Positions 21,576 to 34,044 of a stretch of 64,000 bases of DNA are shown here, one piece after another. Made by a program: the position numbers and the translations under genes. The stretch spans positions 22,501 through 86,500 of the forward strand of contig CAJHNH020008448.1 of the NCBI GenBank assembly GCA_905116865.2, written 5' to 3'. The notes under the pieces are model-generated. The model worked only from the letters and a program-made list of their open reading frames with translations. It searched no databases and was not told the origin of the DNA. Every line of letters starts with the position of its first letter. The stretch's first letter is position 1. The stretch comes from Candidula unifasciata. Its lineage: Eukaryota > Mollusca > Gastropoda > Stylommatophora > Geomitridae.

Positions 21576-24500
21576 AAAATCAATACTACTGCTATATCTC
21601 TTAAAGCTTGCACATAAGCAAGTAAGAGACCACTTTTAGATTTGGATGTAATGGGTATATGGTGCCACCTACGCTTCCTTCACTTACCATGGAGCAAACA
21701 CAGACGAACACTTTATCTTCTTTTCAAGTAATGTGGTGGTATTACGAATTCCGCATGATTCTTCTCTTCCTCATTTGAGGTCATGTTTTAAATAAATTCT
21801 CCTTCACAGATGAATATGTAAATGTTCTCCTAATTTTCAACTTACTGCAGCTACCGCTCTCCCCCTTTTCAACATCCCTCTGTTTTACTAATAATCCCAG
21901 TTTGTAGTCAACATTCTGCATTCTACAATATCTGTTAGTGTATTTATTCCAGACATGTCTTGACACTGAAAGGCAGAGCAGGAATAGAGAAGAGGTATGA
22001 AAATGGACAACATGGGCTGGGAAACTGAGGCTCTAATATTAACATGCCATGACTGTTAGGCTTAATAATTAAGCAGACACAACTTTTGGCATTGTGCTTT
22101 ACTTGTCTAGTTCCAACATGGGGCAGGGACCAGTCAGCATCTATTCTTTGTAGACAGTCTGAGTGTAGAACCTACTTGAAGTGGTGAGGATGACAAGCTG
22201 TGAAAAGATAGGCAGTCTCAAACTGAGATCTGTCTAAGGTTTATTTTCCTCAAGTTATATAACTTTTAATTATTAGAAATATCTTCATCACAACACCATC
22301 ATCACTCTCTATGCATAGTGAATTCAGTGATTAATGCATTATTATCACCCCATCTGATAATTCTTAACTTCAACATCATAAATCATTACCTCAGCTTACT
22401 TATATGTAGATCACTTGATAAGGGCATTCGTTATATCAGGAGAGGAAACAGTCGGAGGGGTTAACTGTATATCTTTATGTTCTCCTAGTAAACTAATTTT
22501 GATATCCAATTACCCTTTTCCTACTTCATGGATACAAGTACAGTTACTTTAATTTTATTGTACAAGTCACTTTTGTTGTTTTCTGGGTTATCCAGGACTT
22601 TGTCTAGGATCAACACGGCTCAGATATTAGTCCAGTTTCTCACGTGGGTGTGCAGTTTCAGGATTCAAACTCAACACACTCACTACTCTGGTGTATATCC
22701 ACTTAGAGTCAAGGACAACATGACTGGTACTTGATTGTACAAAAGTACCTTTTTAATAATAAAAGCAATATTTTACACTGTTCTGTTACACTGATAAATT
22801 TCAATATTATATTTCCCTGAATAATAACCATCATCATTATGACAGTGATTAAAGACCCCCAAGTACATAAAACATAATAGATTTTAAGAATAATTGGAGA
22901 TTACAGTTGGATTATGTTTACAATGTAAGGCATAATCGAAATGAATATTAAAAAAAAAAAAAGAATTAACTGCAAGTTAACTTTATTCATTTTGGCATTA
23001 ATTTAAAAAATACCTGCCTAGATGTATCCATATACAATGCCTTGATGGTAGCCAATAGCTATGAGACCATCACATCAACATTTCAAATACTGATAAGTTC
23101 TCCTAAATGGTGTATTTAAATTAAATTCTACAATTAACATATGTTTTATGCATATGACCAAGCACAACACTTTAGATACTTGGAGCTAATTCCCCTTAAA
23201 AAACAAAATAAAAAGTACTGATGCTTTCAGTTTACAAGTAGCGCAAAATTGCATTTGGAGGATATGACACCAGGCTGGTCATCTGAAAACAGAATAAGAC
23301 AAAAGCACATTAATACTGCATAATAATTAACATAGTGATTTACACCTATGTAAACATAACATGTTTAAAAAAAAAACACATCTTGTGACTTTTCCTTTTT
23401 ACAGAAGAAAAAAAGACTTTCAATGTGGACATACACTAGACTAATTGACTTTGATAGTCACTTGTTTTTCTGTCCTTATTTTGACATAATATATGCGTAG
23501 TGTATGTGAATTTGTTCATGGACACAAAAATCCTTTTTTAAGTGATATATCAGTCAATTAGTTAATAAGAGTTTCAACTTCATGGAAAATGGGTCACCTC
23601 TATAGTTGCTCTATTCCTCACAGAATGCCGTCATTATCCCATGTTAAAAACTTGAAGCAGACTTCAGTCTCGGTAAGTTAACAGCATGTATGCGAATTAA
23701 ATGTATAAGGCAGCCAACAGAATAGCCGACACAAACATTTTGCTACCATAATTGCAGTTCACTGCTGATAGACACAGCTGTTACAGCAAATCAGCACAGC
23801 AGATACAATATTGTAAAAATCCCCACCACCAGTTATGTGGCAACAGGTTGCTCTCCATTTTCTGAATCTATCATTCACAATATAAATCTTATTGAGCATG
23901 GTAAAAAAAAAAAACATTCCATATAAAATTCTGTCCATGCACCTCATTATCTGGGATATTTAGCTATATTACTCCAGTCAACATATGAGGTAAGATGCAA
24001 TAGCCAACAATGGCTGAAAGAAAATAACTTGCCAAGACTAAAAACAGTTGGCCAGCCTATCTGCCATACTGGACCAGAACCACATCTATAAAATTGCTGA
24101 TATATTTTGATGTGAAATGTAGCTGTTTTTCTATGACCTCACTTGTCTTGATCTGACTACTTATCTCAAATTATTACTGCTTTTTTTTATAATTCTTGCC
24201 AAATAGGGTTTGTTACCATGTTTTTCCATAGCCTACTTTTTTGCGTATTTCGAGTCTCTTCTGATACAGATGTGTTTCATATAAATTAATATTGACTGGT
24301 CTGTTTGTTACAGGCTATCTTTCCATAACATTTATTTTTTATGAACCGTTTTCTGATGTGTTTTTGATTTTCAAAACTTTTGTCAATCAACCCACCAAGA
24401 TGTTTCCAACAGCCTAAGAGATAAATGCTGCTATCTTTTCTACTAGTTTTTCTATAGATACTTTACATAATAAAAATTCTATAATAGCTCAGTTGTGTGA

Positions 24501-26172
24501 AATCTTTCCTGTGTTAAAGCAAGGGCTTGTAGGTAGCTGCTGTAGCCAGACTTCTAGCACTCTGCACACTGACATTAAACCGATCTAGTAGATTCAGTTG
24601 GTGATGCTGCACTCCATCAGGACCTGGAGCAGTATTTCTATGTTTAATGACCCCATGTACAACAGAATGTTGTTAAAGCTTTCTGTGCCAGATGATAAGG
24701 CTGATACCCAAGTGAGGCAATAGTGACAACTAAAGCTTAGGTGTACTATATCCACAGGGGCCAAATACACATCATTAGTAGGAGACAAAAGTGTTATTGG
24801 AGCCTTTTTAGCTTTTATGCGCTGTCTGACAATACAGTTTACAAAAAATACACATAACATGTTGACTGGCAAACAAGCAAAATATTTAATCACACAATTT
24901 TGCATTGTTTAGTACTAAACTAGTTAAGGAAAATTACGTTTCTTCTATAATTCTTTATATCTTGCACGATGTATCTGTCTCTTTTGCCTGTACTAAACAT
25001 AAATTCCCTGTTTAAAGCCAGTTTCCCAAGCAATCAAGAATACTGGACTAACAAATAGTAAAGAACCCTTTTTTCATATAGCCAGTCCTATTCTTTATAC
25101 AATAATTGGAATACAATGGGTGATGTGGTTGACCCACTAGATGCTTTTACTTCCCAAGGCATTTCCTGGTACCCAATGAGAGTCTGAACCTATGATTACC
25201 TGGCCTGCACCAAATGTGACAGCCACTGTATTGCCACAGCTCGCAATATTTCATACCCTTTTGAAATTTGTTGATACCAGTTCTAAGGGCTACTTGGAAA
25301 GAAAGAGAAAGACAATGAGTGGAAATTCTTGACAGTTTCTTGTTGTTATGTCATGGAAAGGTGTCAGCATATGAATTTATAAATGATCTTAGAGATTGCA
25401 AAATGGGGAGAAGCATGAATGCCTACTAAAGCCATTGGGAAAAGGCAGCTGATGGAAGAAAGTAAATAAGTGACAAATCAAATCTGTTTGTGACATTAAA
25501 AACATGACACTTAACTAGAAGAACCATGCTGGACTGGTAGAAGATGTTGGGGGAGGGGGGGGGAGGGGAGGGGGGGAATTGGGAATATAAGGTAGTTAGA
25601 AAAAAAAAGGCAAAAAATGATACAAGTGAAAAGATATAAAGATATGACCAGTAGTTTGTTAAAGTCTGCACCCAACACGAGAGAAAGAAAGCATTGGAGA
25701 TCCACTACAGTTTAAGTGTTGAGATGACAATGATTGTCTGACTCTGGAACCTAATGACCAAGACTAAACAAGACACATAAATAGTTGTAAGACCATGCAA
25801 AAGAAGTGGACTTTGCAGGTTTGAAAAGTTTAGTCATATGTTGTGCTTGTATAACTTTACCATCTACGAGTTGCTCTTACAATATACTGTGCTTGTTGGA
25901 AAACCAAGCCCTGAATTTAGAGATAAGAGTATCTCAAGAAAAATGACGTTTCAGAATCCACTAATTAATACATGATGGCTGAGTTTAAATGCTGGGTGCC
26001 AAATATTCATAAAATGAATTCCACAGATATGGGAAAGGAAAGATGGCCAGTATAATACTGATCCTAATATTTTTAGTTCATTGTTTTGTAGCTTATAAAA
26101 AGAAGACTCATATTCTGTGCCCAGTAATGGCTAAATACACATACATTTATTTTCCTTTGAATAGTGACTCAC
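21576..26172. other. No confirmed gene; possibly downstream intron
   Basis: Apart from the weak exon candidate at 23232-23282 and a G-rich tract at 25551-25576, I see no repeat family or coding block. If the spectrin-repeat gene continues, this is intron. I looked for the expected next exon (about 54 codons with W near positions 12 and 25) and did not find it. Confidence 0.4.
23232..23282 (-). other. Weak candidate alternative terminal exon
   Basis: On the minus strand a strong-looking acceptor (T-rich tract then TTTTCAG) at 23283 opens a phase-0 frame of 16 codons that ends in TAA. An AATAAA lies about 245 bases further on, at 22987-22982. This could end a short isoform after the exon at 26173. 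It does not carry a KASH ending (no P-P-P-X terminus), and such a short match can arise by chance. Confidence 0.2.
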
Positions 26173-26349
26173 CGTAATTTGATTGGCTGTGGACTGAAGA
26201 TTACTGTAACTCTCTGACAAGCTGGTCAGCTGAGCCTGTACTTGAGCTGCTAATTTTGGCTGGCACGGGTTCCTACAGATCAACTGTTTTCCTTGGCTGA
26301 TGACAGAGTCTACAGTCACTCGATAATCTTCAATCTCCTTTACGATCAG
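26173..26349 (-). CDS. Nesprin-like spectrin exon 13 (59 codons)
   Basis: Acceptor CTGTAG before L-I-V-K-E-I; donor GTGAGT after Q-I-T, both phase 0. It matches the first half of the 109-codon exons (L-x-x-x-G-x-x-L near residue 20, aromatic at 48), so it is the split first half of the third cassette element, as in the exon at 55741. Its expected partner exon is not seen downstream. Confidence 0.82.
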
Positions 26350-26739
26350 CTACAGGAAACACAAACATTAAGCTTAGCCAAAAATATGACAAATATTTAT
26401 GAGTTAGCATTTTACATGCTGTGTTTCAACAATCACTAACCAAAGATTAGAAGATAAAATAATATGGGAGGTAATGTTGATGCATCTCTCATAAAGATGA
26501 TTACAGAAGCTTATATGTCTGGTATCGAACTTCTCTTTGAGAATGGTGCTAAATAAAATCCAGATAACAATATTTTCGGGACCTCGTGATGATATAGAAA
26601 CTTTTCTTGATCTCTGAGAATATGATTGAGCTTACGCCTTCTCAAATAAAACAAACAAATGTGTGTAAATTGTGCATGTTAAAAATATCTTAACAAAATT
26701 AAATTTCAGAAGCCTGTCCAGAAGAGAATATATACAAGC

Positions 26740-26740
<1 letters not shown>

Positions 26741-26812
<72 letters not shown>
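26741..26812. repeat. (TA)n microsatellite in intron
   Basis: Pure TA over about 70 bp. Confidence 0.9.
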
Positions 26813-26816
<4 letters not shown>

Positions 26817-27116
26817 AAGTTTTATAAGCAAGTGTATATGCATAGCTACACATTATTCCTTGCTGGTGCTAGGGAGTTTATGCACTAAGCTGAGAATCAA
26901 GTGTTGTAATCAAAACATTAATAAATAATTCTACAGTGAAAAAAAGATGGGCTTTAAATCCAACCAGGAACACAACCTCTGTTACAGGAATAATATGCCT
27001 GTTAGTTCTTAGTCAGGATGAAGTCCACAATACATACCACAAGTAACCTTTGTTCAGCAAAGCAACATTGTTTGCGAAATAATGACATGTAGAATATTCA
27101 CAGGAATTAAAAAAAG

Positions 27117-27352
27117 TTAGTTGCGTATCCTTTACAGGACGTTGCAGAACCAACCCTAACAGCCCCTGGCTGTTGTGTGGTTTCTCTAGGCAATTTACAT
27201 CCAGTAGTTTGCCATTGCTTTCTGGACGGTCGGCTTTCTTGATACCACTGTCGAAACCAATGCAAGGCGCATTGTCCGCAGCTGGGATCGAACCTGGAAT
27301 CCCGGCATTACGAAGCGAAGCGTTCGCATCGACTTAGCCACAGAGCCGACAT
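27117..27352 (-). repeat. tRNA-derived SINE family S1, best copy
   Basis: On the minus strand the head starts near 27350 with an A-box-like TGGCTAAGTCGA (27329-27340) and a B box GGTTCGATCCC (27284-27294), the internal RNA polymerase III promoter of a tRNA-like SINE. The body follows to TACGCAACTAA at 27117. Other copies are at 16776, 48664 and 56141. Confidence 0.8.
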
Positions 27353-27836
27353 TCACAGGCATATCAATAGTTAATCTTCACATACAAGAGATAGTACAAT
27401 GAGGGGGGACAACCAGCTAAATTTCTACCTTCCTTTATTCCCTGAGAATTATGGGAATCATGTAACCCATTTTACTCAAGTGGTGTCAAGCTAGGATTTT
27501 GCTATACCAGAACAAATTCCATTTGATGCATAATTAAAAGTGAATGCCAGTTCAGGCTTCATGCTGGTCCAGTGACTATATATGCATTCTCCTTGAAGTA
27601 CAGATTTACCTGTCCTTAGTTTCAGCATCAGATGGATATCGGAACATTTCTCATGAATTAAAGGCGTCTGGCATGACCCCATCCTACAGTGAGTGCTATT
27701 ACATCTGCAAATAAAGGACTAGCACCTTATACTCATTAAACCTCATGATATGAAAATAGAACCTCTCTTAATTTTGTTACACCCACAGGGTTTTGAGGTA
27801 GGTCAGCTTTAAAATGTATAATGTAAAGGAGGTTAC

Positions 27837-28004
27837 CTTGTGTTTCTCCATCTGTCTCTCTGTGGGTTCCAATCTGGACATGCTCTGTGTGTTGTGAGCC
27901 ATCAGTTTGTAAGACATGGCAAGCAGCCATTTGTCACATTCCTGCTGAGCTTCAGAAAATGATTGGTGTTGATCGTAGCCTCTCTGGAGACTCTCAGCAA
28001 TCTC
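27837..28004 (-). CDS. Nesprin-like spectrin exon 12 (56 codons)
   Basis: Donor AAG|GTAACC. I chose the acceptor at 28005 (pyrimidine tract then CATGAAG) over upstream alternatives near 28041 and 28050 because it is phase 0 and puts the D-K-W-L tryptophan at residue 26. That is exactly its place in exons at 61986, 42245 and 33560. Helix A ends at W-L and the start of helix B follows. Confidence 0.82.
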
Positions 28005-28333
28005 CTTCATGAAAGAAGAAACTACATCATGTACAGGCTTCACTGTAGACTAATATATAAACACATACCAGAGAACAAAGATGGACAACAGAAAAAAAAC
28101 AATTATGCCAGCATAATGTTGATCATATCACCCATCCGAGGGCTGATTGGTCTGTAACAAATATTAGTAAAGCATCTTATGTCTGATGCACCACTGCTGT
28201 AAAAAAGGTCAGTTGTTTATTACTTTTTCCTAACCAGTGACCAAGTGTATTGACATTTGACAGCAGTGTAATCATTATATAATAGATTGTAAATGTATTA
28301 TAAATGTTGCTGACATTCTGTATTTGTTTAAGA

Positions 28334-28447
28334 GGCAACTAAGACTAAAACAACGGACTCTAATTTATGCTTGACATTCTGTAATTTTGCTTGGCAAACT
28401 TTAAGACGGGCAACTAAGACTAAAACAACGGACTCTAATTTATGCTT
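28334..28447. repeat. 39-bp exact direct repeat, 75-bp spacing
   Basis: GGCAACTAAGACTAAAACAA and the next 19 bases occur identically at 28334-28372 and 28409-28447. The intervening bases are partly similar, so this is a decayed short tandem duplication. Confidence 0.85.
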
Positions 28448-28793
28448 ATCAAAGAGGATAACAATTTCTTCCAGACACTTTCAGTCAAATATATTATATT
28501 GAGAGTTCTTCGAATTCTCACTGAATGGGTCAGATGTCCCAAAATCTGCAGACTGTGGCATCAGTGGTTACAGCACTCCAAGCAGATCCATGTTTGCCTT
28601 AATCTCCTTCTCAATAGCTATACCAGCTTACAATGACTAATCACACCTGTTTTGCATAAACATTATTTTGTGCATGTAGAGAAATATTCTTGTCTGGCAG
28701 CTCTTGTTGCATCCAAATGTCTGCCACTCTGGTTAGGGATATAGAGGCTAGCTTATCAGTATAATTAATTCTGATATATGCAGACTGACCAAC

Positions 28794-28990
28794 TTTCTAC
28801 CCCACCAGGACATCACACAAGCGATAAACACCCGATAACACAGAATGCGATCATGTGGATGAGGATCACCGTGGAGAGGTCCCAGAAACCGCGTTCTGCC
28901 ACTAGATCATATTTATGGTCAGCCTATATTGCGGCCCCTGGCAAGAGCCAGGGTGGGGCTTCAAAATAGAGAAAAATTGCATCTCAAAAG
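28794..28990 (+). repeat. Interspersed repeat family S2, full copy
   Basis: Begins CTACCCCACCAGGACATCAC and ends near GGGGCTTCAAAATAG. Same block order as 17700-17885 and inverted 37640-37820. No clear RNA polymerase III boxes, so it may be a MITE rather than a SINE. The remaining intron to 29736 holds nothing I recognise. Confidence 0.75.
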
Positions 28991-29736
28991 GAGATAAAAC
29001 AGTTCATGGATTGACATCTGCAGATCAAATGGCACAGATAGCATTTTTCATTGCCTTGAAAATCTGCATAACATGATAAAAATATAAAGGTGAGACAGGC
29101 TTTTTGTAATGATTTTACTCAGACCATCCATTTTAGTCTGATACAGCTAGCCTGGACTGTTATTGGGGAGCATATTCATTAAGTTACCATGAACACACAT
29201 ATGAAATTTTTAAGTAGCCAGGCATAAAAATGCCTTTGTTATATAAAAAAGAGAACGGTCTCCCTTGTGAGGCTGTTGTAACAGCAAATCCCCCATTCAT
29301 CTCCTTGACAGTTTTACCCTTTAAGCTTCCAGTGTAAGCTTATGTACTTTGCTTACGCAAACCATTTGTCTGTTCATGTAGACCTCAACACCACATACGT
29401 CGGTCAGTATATTGACCATGTCTGCTGAACTAAGAAATACTTCTCAGCAGCAATGGTTAGTGTCACTCACCTTTCACGAGTGTGCATGTGTATGTATACT
29501 GGCCTGATATTTTGCAAGGCTGAAAACTCATGTAGACATATCTAGTAGCCATTAAACAGTCTGTTCCTATTCAAGTTTGAACGACTTCATGCAGTGGATG
29601 TCCAAGATCTGATTTCATCTTGAGGAAAGCAGTGACCCTGGATAACTTGATTTTGTTATTCATAGTGAGAAAATCCAATAGGTTTGACATAGTTTGGCAG
29701 GAGTGGTATCAACGAGTCATGTATAAATATTACTAC

Positions 29737-29889
29737 CTTTGATCTCTTAACAACACTGGCATATCTGTCTTGTATTTCTGCTAGAGAGTCTGTCACCTCT
29801 GGGTTGTCACATAAAGCTTCTAAATTTGCAACCCTCTCAGCCAGTTCATTCACCAGCCTATTATGGTTGTCTACATCAGCTGTAATCAT
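29737..29889 (-). CDS. Nesprin-like spectrin exon 11 (51 codons)
   Basis: Acceptor TCCACAG before M-I-T-A-D-V; donor AAG|GTAGTA. Encodes helix B and the start of helix C, with D-V at 5-6, H/N pair at 8-9 and D-R-Y ending at Tyr43. Same length and Tyr position as exons at 63222 and 37140. The in-frame Met is codon 1 of the exon, not a translation start. Confidence 0.87.
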
Positions 29890-30529
29890 CTGTGGAAAAT
29901 ACACAGTTCAAACAAATGGTTGAATGTTTTCCACATTTAATGCTTGCCAGCAGAAGTAGAAAGACAGAAGAAGAAGAAGTTAATCTTTTAGAAGTGTAGT
30001 TGTATTTTACCTTTTTTATGTCCCAGGCAGTGGTCATTTTATCCAGTCAGGTATGGTTATAAATTTAATTTATTCATTCCAAGATAACTGTTAAATAATC
30101 TTTCTGTCTCAGACAGTTACTGCTTTAATTCACTTCCAATGCAGAGATTGATTACTGTCAGATAACAACTGTGCCAGGGAGAAACTGTTTAGAAATGACT
30201 GGGGTGCATGGAGAATCCATGAAATGTGTTGAGATGCTTGGTATAGACAGAATTAAATACAGTTATATTACCTGCTTAGGTTAATCTAGCAATAATTGTT
30301 ACCAAATAATTAAAATTCTAAGTCTAAAGAAATGAAGAACCTAAAGCAACAGTTTTCTGAAAATGTAGTACAGATGTACAAAAGTAAAATTTACTGTTAA
30401 AACACTAACTGGTATATGATGTCAGGCCCATAGCACCAGTGAATGAATTGTAGACATGAGGGAATAAGGTCTGCATGTAGCATATACTTCCCTGAGCATC
30501 CTACCTACTTATTTTATGAATGTTCAATA

Positions 30530-31780
30530 TTGAATAAGGAATCAAAATCATTGCACTCCGGACAGCATCATAAGCGCTCTGTCCCCATCTTTGGCAGCAA
30601 ATGAAGAGGTCCAGTTCGATGGCACCAGTAACTGTCTGATTGTATATCCCTCTCGCCCTTCCTTTGAGTTTTGAGCGTTGGTCAGATACCCTGGTAGCTC
30701 CTTGCAGCGCCATTTTCTCAGACCGTAATGATCTATTTGCGCTTCCACACTGTTCACTCACTCTCAGAGGGCCCTCACAACGTCTAGCTTGTCATACACC
30801 AATTCATTATCAAGCAGAATATCCAAAGATTACTAACTACCCGAGACCTCTGAAGTGATGCCTCTGCATAAAGCATACCTGTCTCCACCTTTCTCAACAT
30901 GCTCTGTGAATCAGTGACAATCATGGAATGTATGTACAGCTGATTCTCAAGCCAGCGCAAGGCAGCAGTGACTGCCTTCACCTCCATTCTCAAACTAGAT
31001 ATTGTGATATCATATACCAGGCTGTCCTGCACTAAGCGACGTCCATTCGCCTTTGCTATAAACCCCTATGCACTTAGTCTGCCCCTCAACACAGAGCAAT
31101 CTGTATAGATAATCACATCATGAATCATTTGTTGAACTTCTGATTCTGCAGTACCAGCTGGCCAGTCCCTGCACTCACGACCTCAAGTAATAATAACCCT
31201 ACACAAGTCTGAAACTTGATGGGATACTTTGACCCACTCCTCTCCTCGCACAAATTTATCACGCCTGCACACAAGTCTGATTGTGTCTTCAGCTTGCGCC
31301 ATCCAAGACCTTCCTCTTTTCAGTCTGTGACCTTAGATCTACCCAGGGCTTCATGCCAGAGGTGCTTCTTGTCTGCAGCTACTCTGAGATATGACTTTGT
31401 TTGCAGAACTTTGAGCCTATCTGCAATAGTAGGAAGTGCAAGAATATATCGCATACATACTACCGAGGTATCTCTTTTAAATCCCAGAAAAACCTGCATG
31501 GATTTATTCTGTATGCGTTCAAGTTTCATCAGCTGACTCTTTGATATGGTAAGCATACCAAGTCCATAATCTATCACCGACAGGATCACATGCTGCAACA
31601 TTGTGAACAACATTCTTTGTTCCATGTCTACTGCATGTCTTGAGGGCACTGAGTCCTTTTTTTTAGGTATCTGGGCATCACTTATAATAGAAGCCTGTCC
31701 CATAGGGATCACGTGGAGGCAATTGTGGTAAAATGCCAAATACCTTTTTTATGAAGTTAGCTTGACCTCAGAACCACACT
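30530..31780 (-). pseudogene. I/Nimb-like LINE copy in intron
   Basis: From 31740 downward: RT thumb with I-D-Y-G-L-G-M-L-T-I-S-K and R-Y-I-L-A-L-P-T-I-A-D-R, then the RNase H region with S-S-L-R-M-E-V-K-A-V-T-A-A-L and I-V-T-D-S-Q-S-M-L-R-K. The post-RNase-H tail contains I-Y-N-Q-T near 30640. Colinear with the copy at 11940-13640. The same strand as the host gene, broken by frameshifts. Confidence 0.7.
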
Positions 31781-31883
31781 AATAAAAAAAAATTAAAAAA
31801 AACGACTAAACACAGACAACTGTGTCAGGTCATCTAGTGTTATAACCATCCTGCAACCACTGCCCCACATTTCACATCCTTAC

Positions 31884-32210
31884 CTTAAATTCATCTAGCT
31901 GCCTCTTCCTGTCTGATAGTTCAGCAATTATTTCTGGGGATGACTGCAGATAGCTTTCTGTGTCAGCAAGCCATTTGATGAGGCTACCATAGTACTCTTC
32001 ATACTCATGCCACCTATGCTGTACACCCTCCAGTACTGCACTGCACTCAGAAATGTCCGAGTTGAGCTCCTCCCAGTTATTAGTCAGTTCTGTAACCTGC
32101 TGCTCTATCCATTGTTTACCCTCCATTGTGGTGAAAGATAAAATTCTTTCAGCTTGATCGCAAACAGCATTTACCATCTGCAGACCTTCATCCATACTTA
32201 TAATGACATC
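31884..32210 (-). CDS. Nesprin-like spectrin exon 10 (109 codons)
   Basis: Acceptor TTTTGCAG before D-V-I-I-S-M; donor AAG|GTAAGG. One exon covers helix B-C of one repeat and helix A of the next. Trp at 46, 67 and 80 are one off from the 110-codon exon at 38979 (47, 68, 81). The last two equal the positions in the spliced pair 55741+54823. W-L-A-D-T-E at 80 is the typical helix A core. Confidence 0.9.
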
Positions 32211-32462
32211 CTGCAAAAATGTATTCATTTTCATTAGTACACATGTAATCAAAATATTTACAATTCATTCTAAAGAAAAGACAGCAACACACGTTACCCT
32301 AATATTACACAACGAAATGTTAAACTCTTCATATTCTGTGTTCTGATTATGTTATAATTTCCAGTATATGTGGTTCATTCATAAATTAATATTATAACAG
32401 TCACATGTTTTGTGGTTATTTAAATCTCAGAATTGCTGACATTTTCATGTCTATATATATAT

Positions 32463-32518
32463 ACATTACATCTCCCCCTGATGAGGTACAAGGTGGAAGA
32501 GAAGAAGAAGAAGAAGAA

Positions 32519-32596
<78 letters not shown>

Positions 32597-32671
32597 ATAT
32601 TCTATATCTATCACCTTCTTCTTCTTCTTCTTCTCTTCCACCTTGTACCTCATCGGGGGGAGATGTAATGT
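32463..32671. repeat. 57-bp inverted repeat around an (AT)n core
   Basis: Arms 32463-32519 and 32615-32671 are reverse complements with one mismatch, separated by about 95 bp of (AT)n plus a short tail. Both arms are the 3' end of the LINE family at 32595-33430, including its (GAA)n tail. Two LINE tails thus face each other across the microsatellite. Confidence 0.9.
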
Positions 32672-33430
32672 TCGTTGATGAGCTCTGTCAAGAGTACTAT
32701 TAAGACTGATGTTCATTTCTGTAAGGCTGTTCTTAATGCCATCACTCCATCTTTTCCGAGGTTTTCCACTCGCTTTATACCCGTTGTACCGTTTTAGTGT
32801 GGCTCGCTGTGGCAGATAGTACCAGGGCCTTCTTGTTACGTGTCCAAACCATTTCATTTGTTGTTCTTTGATGACCTGTAAGACTGGCTTTATTCCTAGC
32901 ATTCGTCTGATTTCATGATTTTGTATTCTGTCTTTCCTTGAAACTCCTGCAGCTCTTCTAAGGCATTTCATCTCTGTTGTCACAATTTTACGTTCATTGG
33001 AGGATGTAAGTGTCCACGTTTGGCACTGATAGCATAATATTGGCCAAAAAATAGTTCTGATAAGATTCACTTTAGTACTCTGAGGTATCTGCTTGTGTGT
33101 CAACAGGGGAGATAGTTGACCCATTACTTGATTAGCTTTGGCACATCTGGAGCTAATTTCTCTGTCCAGTTTTCCGTCTGAAGTAAAAATTGCTCCCAAA
33201 TACTTAAATTCCTCTGTTTGTCTCAGGGTGTTGTTTTTTAATTTAATTTCTAAATTGTCTTTATGTCTTCCTATCATCATTGTCTCTGTCTTCGTAGTGT
33301 TTATTTTCATATTATATTCCTCCCCTTTGTTACTAATTTGGTTTAGGTGGTTTGGTAGGCATTCCATATTTTCTGCTATGAGTACCTGGTCGTCGGCGAA
33401 AAGTAATATATATCATGCTACAGTATCAAA
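32595..33430 (-). pseudogene. RTE-like LINE 3' half with RT active site
   Basis: A frame of over 300 codons starts at about 33430 with L-L-F-A-D-D-Q-V-L-I-A-E, the second catalytic block of the RT. It continues F-K-Y-L-G-A-I-F, C-Y-Q-C-Q-T-W-T, M-K-W-F-G-H-V-T-R-R, and a basic K-P-R-K-R-W-S-D-G tail, and runs without stop into the (GAA)n 3' tail and AT repeat. It is the least damaged LINE frame here, but lacks the 5' RT half and endonuclease. Confidence 0.8.
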
Positions 33431-33559
33431 TATACTATCTTCCAGTTGACAGATGATTTTTACCACCACATAGTTTCTGCTTTTCTAAGTAGTTTTCCAT
33501 TTAGCAAAGCTAGAATACAGCATGGAACCTGTAACATGTATAATTAATAAACAGCATAC

Positions 33560-33724
33560 TTTGATATCCTCAATCCTGTCTTGAATGTCATGCCAGTCGC
33601 CCGAACTGTCACTGCATGTTTGAACTCTAAGCATCATCTGTTTTAACCAGTTGCTGGCTCTGTCCAAGATCTCATCATAAAATCTGTGTTCATGAACAGA
33701 TTCCCTTAGCTTTCTAACAGTGTC
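33560..33724 (-). CDS. Nesprin-like spectrin exon 9 (55 codons)
   Basis: Acceptor TGTTTCAG before D-T-V-R-K-L; donor AAA|GTATGC. W-L at 26-27, followed by C-S-D-S-S-G-D-W, a block with close parallels in nesprin-1 rods, and a final I-E-D-I-K that starts helix B. Confidence 0.9.
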
Positions 33725-33892
33725 CTGAAACAGATGGAGTACATGCTCTATTATAATTCTTCTGTCTGTCCATCTGTGACAAGGGGTTTCTGTCTTACCT
33801 ACAACAGATAGAAAGATATACTTATCCTTTTATATATGAACACAAAGATATAAAGGATCTGATAGTCGAGGGTTTATTTGTGTGTTTCTTTC

Positions 33893-34044
33893 ATGTGTGC
33901 AGTTTTTAGAGAGATCTAATGGAGATCATCGCTGGAGCTACAGTCTGAGCTTTGTGTGATGCACTTGCCAGGCAGCTAGTTGTTCTGCAGTGAGGCAGAC
34001 TAAGCCATACTAAGCCACCCCCCCCCCCCCCCCCCCCCCCCCCC
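33893..34044 (+). repeat. Partial SINE family S3 and poly-C tract
   Basis: CTGGAGCTA and CAGGCAGCTAGTTGTTCTG match the body of the SINE at 36642-36900. The copy lacks the promoter head and runs into a C tract at 34018-34044. Confidence 0.6.

Noticed and set aside
27284..27352. Functional tRNA gene on the minus strand
   Set aside because: The boxes belong to the S1 SINE, whose body repeats at three other sites.
27837..28049. Longer 71-codon version of exon 12 using an acceptor at 28050
   Set aside because: It would shift the conserved Trp from residue 26 to 41. The acceptor at 28005 has a better pyrimidine tract and restores the register.
32420..33367. 315-codon frame as a host gene
   Set aside because: Its first part is a LINE RT end and the last third is translation of (GAA)n and (AT)n.
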